DNA of 64,000 nt from Liminaster sp045576355 (GTDB taxonomy: Bacteria; Bacteroidota; Bacteroidia; Bacteroidales; UBA3663), in contig JAZNGG010000024.1 in NCBI GenBank assembly GCA_045576355.1, positions 1-64,000 on the forward strand, written 5' to 3'. Positions 63,148-64,000 of the stretch are shown here, one piece after another. The notes below the pieces were generated by a model. That model searched no databases. It worked only from the letters and a program-made list of their open reading frames with translations, and was not told the origin of the DNA. Every line of letters starts with the position of its first letter. Positions within the stretch are counted from its first letter, which is position 1. The position numbers were made by a program, and so were the translations under genes.

Positions 63148-64000
63148 ATGGAAATCGAACAGACTTTATCTTCCCAAATTAAGGCAGCTATCAAAGCGCT
63201 TTACGATGTGGAAATCGCAGACAAACAGATACAAATCTCCCCTACAAGAAAAGAATTTGAGGGACACTTGACGTTGATGACATTCCCCTTCCTCAAGCAA
63301 ACCGGACTCAAGAATCCCGAAGAACTGGGCAACAGCATCGGAGCATGGCTCGTGGAGAACGAACCGCTTGTGTCGAAATTTAATGTAATCAAAGGGTTTG
63401 TTAACATGACAATCCAGGCAGAATCATGGATCAACAAACTCAAGGGCATCTACCTCAACACCTCTTACGGTCTTACTCCGATCACCGAGAGTTCGCCCCT
63501 TGTCATGATCGAATATTCTTCACCCAACACCAACAAACCTCTACACCTCGGACATGTCAGAAACAATCTGCTCGGTTATAGTTTGGCGTGCATCCTCGAA
63601 GCTTGCGGCAACAAGGTGGTGAAGACCAACATCGTCAATGACCGAGGCATCCACATCTGCAAATCCATGTTAGCTTGGCAAAAGTGGGGCAACGGAGCAA
63701 CACCCGAAAGCACAGGCAAGAAAGGAGATCACTTGATAGGCGATTTTTATGTCGAATTTGACAAGCACTATAAAGCAGAGGTCAAAGAGATCATGGCTAC
63801 CGATCCCGAAGTCTGCTCCATAGAGGATGACGAAAAGCGCAAAGCTGCAGCCGAAGCCAAATCACCTCTCATGAAAGAGGCTCGCGAAATGCTCAGAAAA
63901 TGGGAAGCCAACGATCCGGAGATCCGTAACATTTGGCGCATGATGAACGAATGGGTGTATGCCGGATTTGACGAAACATATCGGATGATGGGTGTCGGAT
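63148..64000 (+). CDS. argS: Arginyl-tRNA synthetase (partial)
   Basis: The first 284 residues of a class I aminoacyl-tRNA synthetase that charges tRNA-Arg; the gene runs off the right edge. The N-terminal Add-1 domain (1-110) precedes the catalytic domain with EYSSPNTNKPLHLGH, in which H133-L134-G135-H136 is the HIGH motif. NIVNDRGIHICKSMLAW follows. No KMSKS is seen because it lies beyond the edge. Confidence 0.98.
   Translation, partial: MEIEQTLSSQIKAAIKALYDVEIADKQIQISPTRKEFEGHLTLMTFPFLKQTGLKNPEELGNSIGAWLVENEPLVSKFNVIKGFVNMTIQAESWINKLKGIYLNTSYGLTPITESSPLVMIEYSSPNTNKPLHLGHVRNNLLGYSLACILEACGNKVVKTNIVNDRGIHICKSMLAWQKWGNGATPESTGKKGDHLIGDFYVEFDKHYKAEVKEIMATDPEVCSIEDDEKRKAAAEAKSPLMKEAREMLRKWEANDPEIRNIWRMMNEWVYAGFDETYRMMGVG

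Overview
The window is a 64 kb stretch of a Bacteroidales chromosome. The evidence is the Bacteroidetes-type promoters (TTTG, 19-20 nt, TAnnTTTG), several cargo proteins with type IX secretion (T9SS) C-terminal domains plus a T9SS plug protein, an N-succinylornithine-type carbamoyltransferase, FISUMP-like and SusE-style lipoproteins, and scarce Shine-Dalgarno sites. The family cannot be fixed from this window alone.

Layout. 1-4862: an AT-rich accessory cassette. It holds a TIR-like/NACHT (NLR-like) protein, two small proteins (one with the TDFVTNSSS leader motif) and a radical SAM/SPASM enzyme, packed with overlapping or nearly touching ends; it looks like a defence or peptide-modification locus. 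4863-5302: a terminator, then a promoter-terminator mini-unit. 5303-9178 (minus): katA, rimO, ftsY. 9446-9681: a 22-bp VNTR. 9737-12414 (minus): argF', fabF, acpP. 12650-21780 (plus): purN, then a long run argR, GNAT, argG, two PspC genes, argC, argD, MATE exporter, split LysO-type exporter, PAP2. 21867-21954: tRNA-Ser(GCU). 22130-25818: mltG, an aminotransferase, a LolC/E-type permease. 25922-28993: GH28 plus DUF4861 pectin pair. 29486-41968: four secreted T9SS cargo proteins in a row (a 1730-aa repeat protein, a 1023-aa protein, an Omp28-like thioredoxin-fold protein, a subtilase). 42014-43536: thioesterase and dprA. 43574-45931 (minus): galE and the T9SS plug protein. 46226-53150: EamA transporter, DUF4837 lipoprotein, a PdxA-like pseudoenzyme, murA, rimM, SDR, YraN. 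53355-56765: a small exported-protein locus with two copies of a ~315-nt structured RNA leader. 56766-57572: a candidate small RNA, a second 22-bp VNTR and a helically phased 31-32-bp repeat. 57573-62849 (minus): an MG2-like 806-aa surface protein, folD, ffh. 63148-end: argS (partial).

How it works together. Arginine synthesis is nearly an operon, with ArgR at its head behind a palindrome that overlaps its own promoter. The SRP pair (ffh, ftsY) lies in separate operons. The T9SS cargo run sits near its plug gene.

Most noteworthy: the duplicated RNA leader at 53402-53720 and 54304-54620, whose stems are kept by compensatory base changes and which ends in a terminator just before a start codon; the NLR-like/radical SAM cassette at the left end; a free-standing sRNA candidate at 56975-57086; and a PdxA homologue that has lost its metal and substrate motifs.
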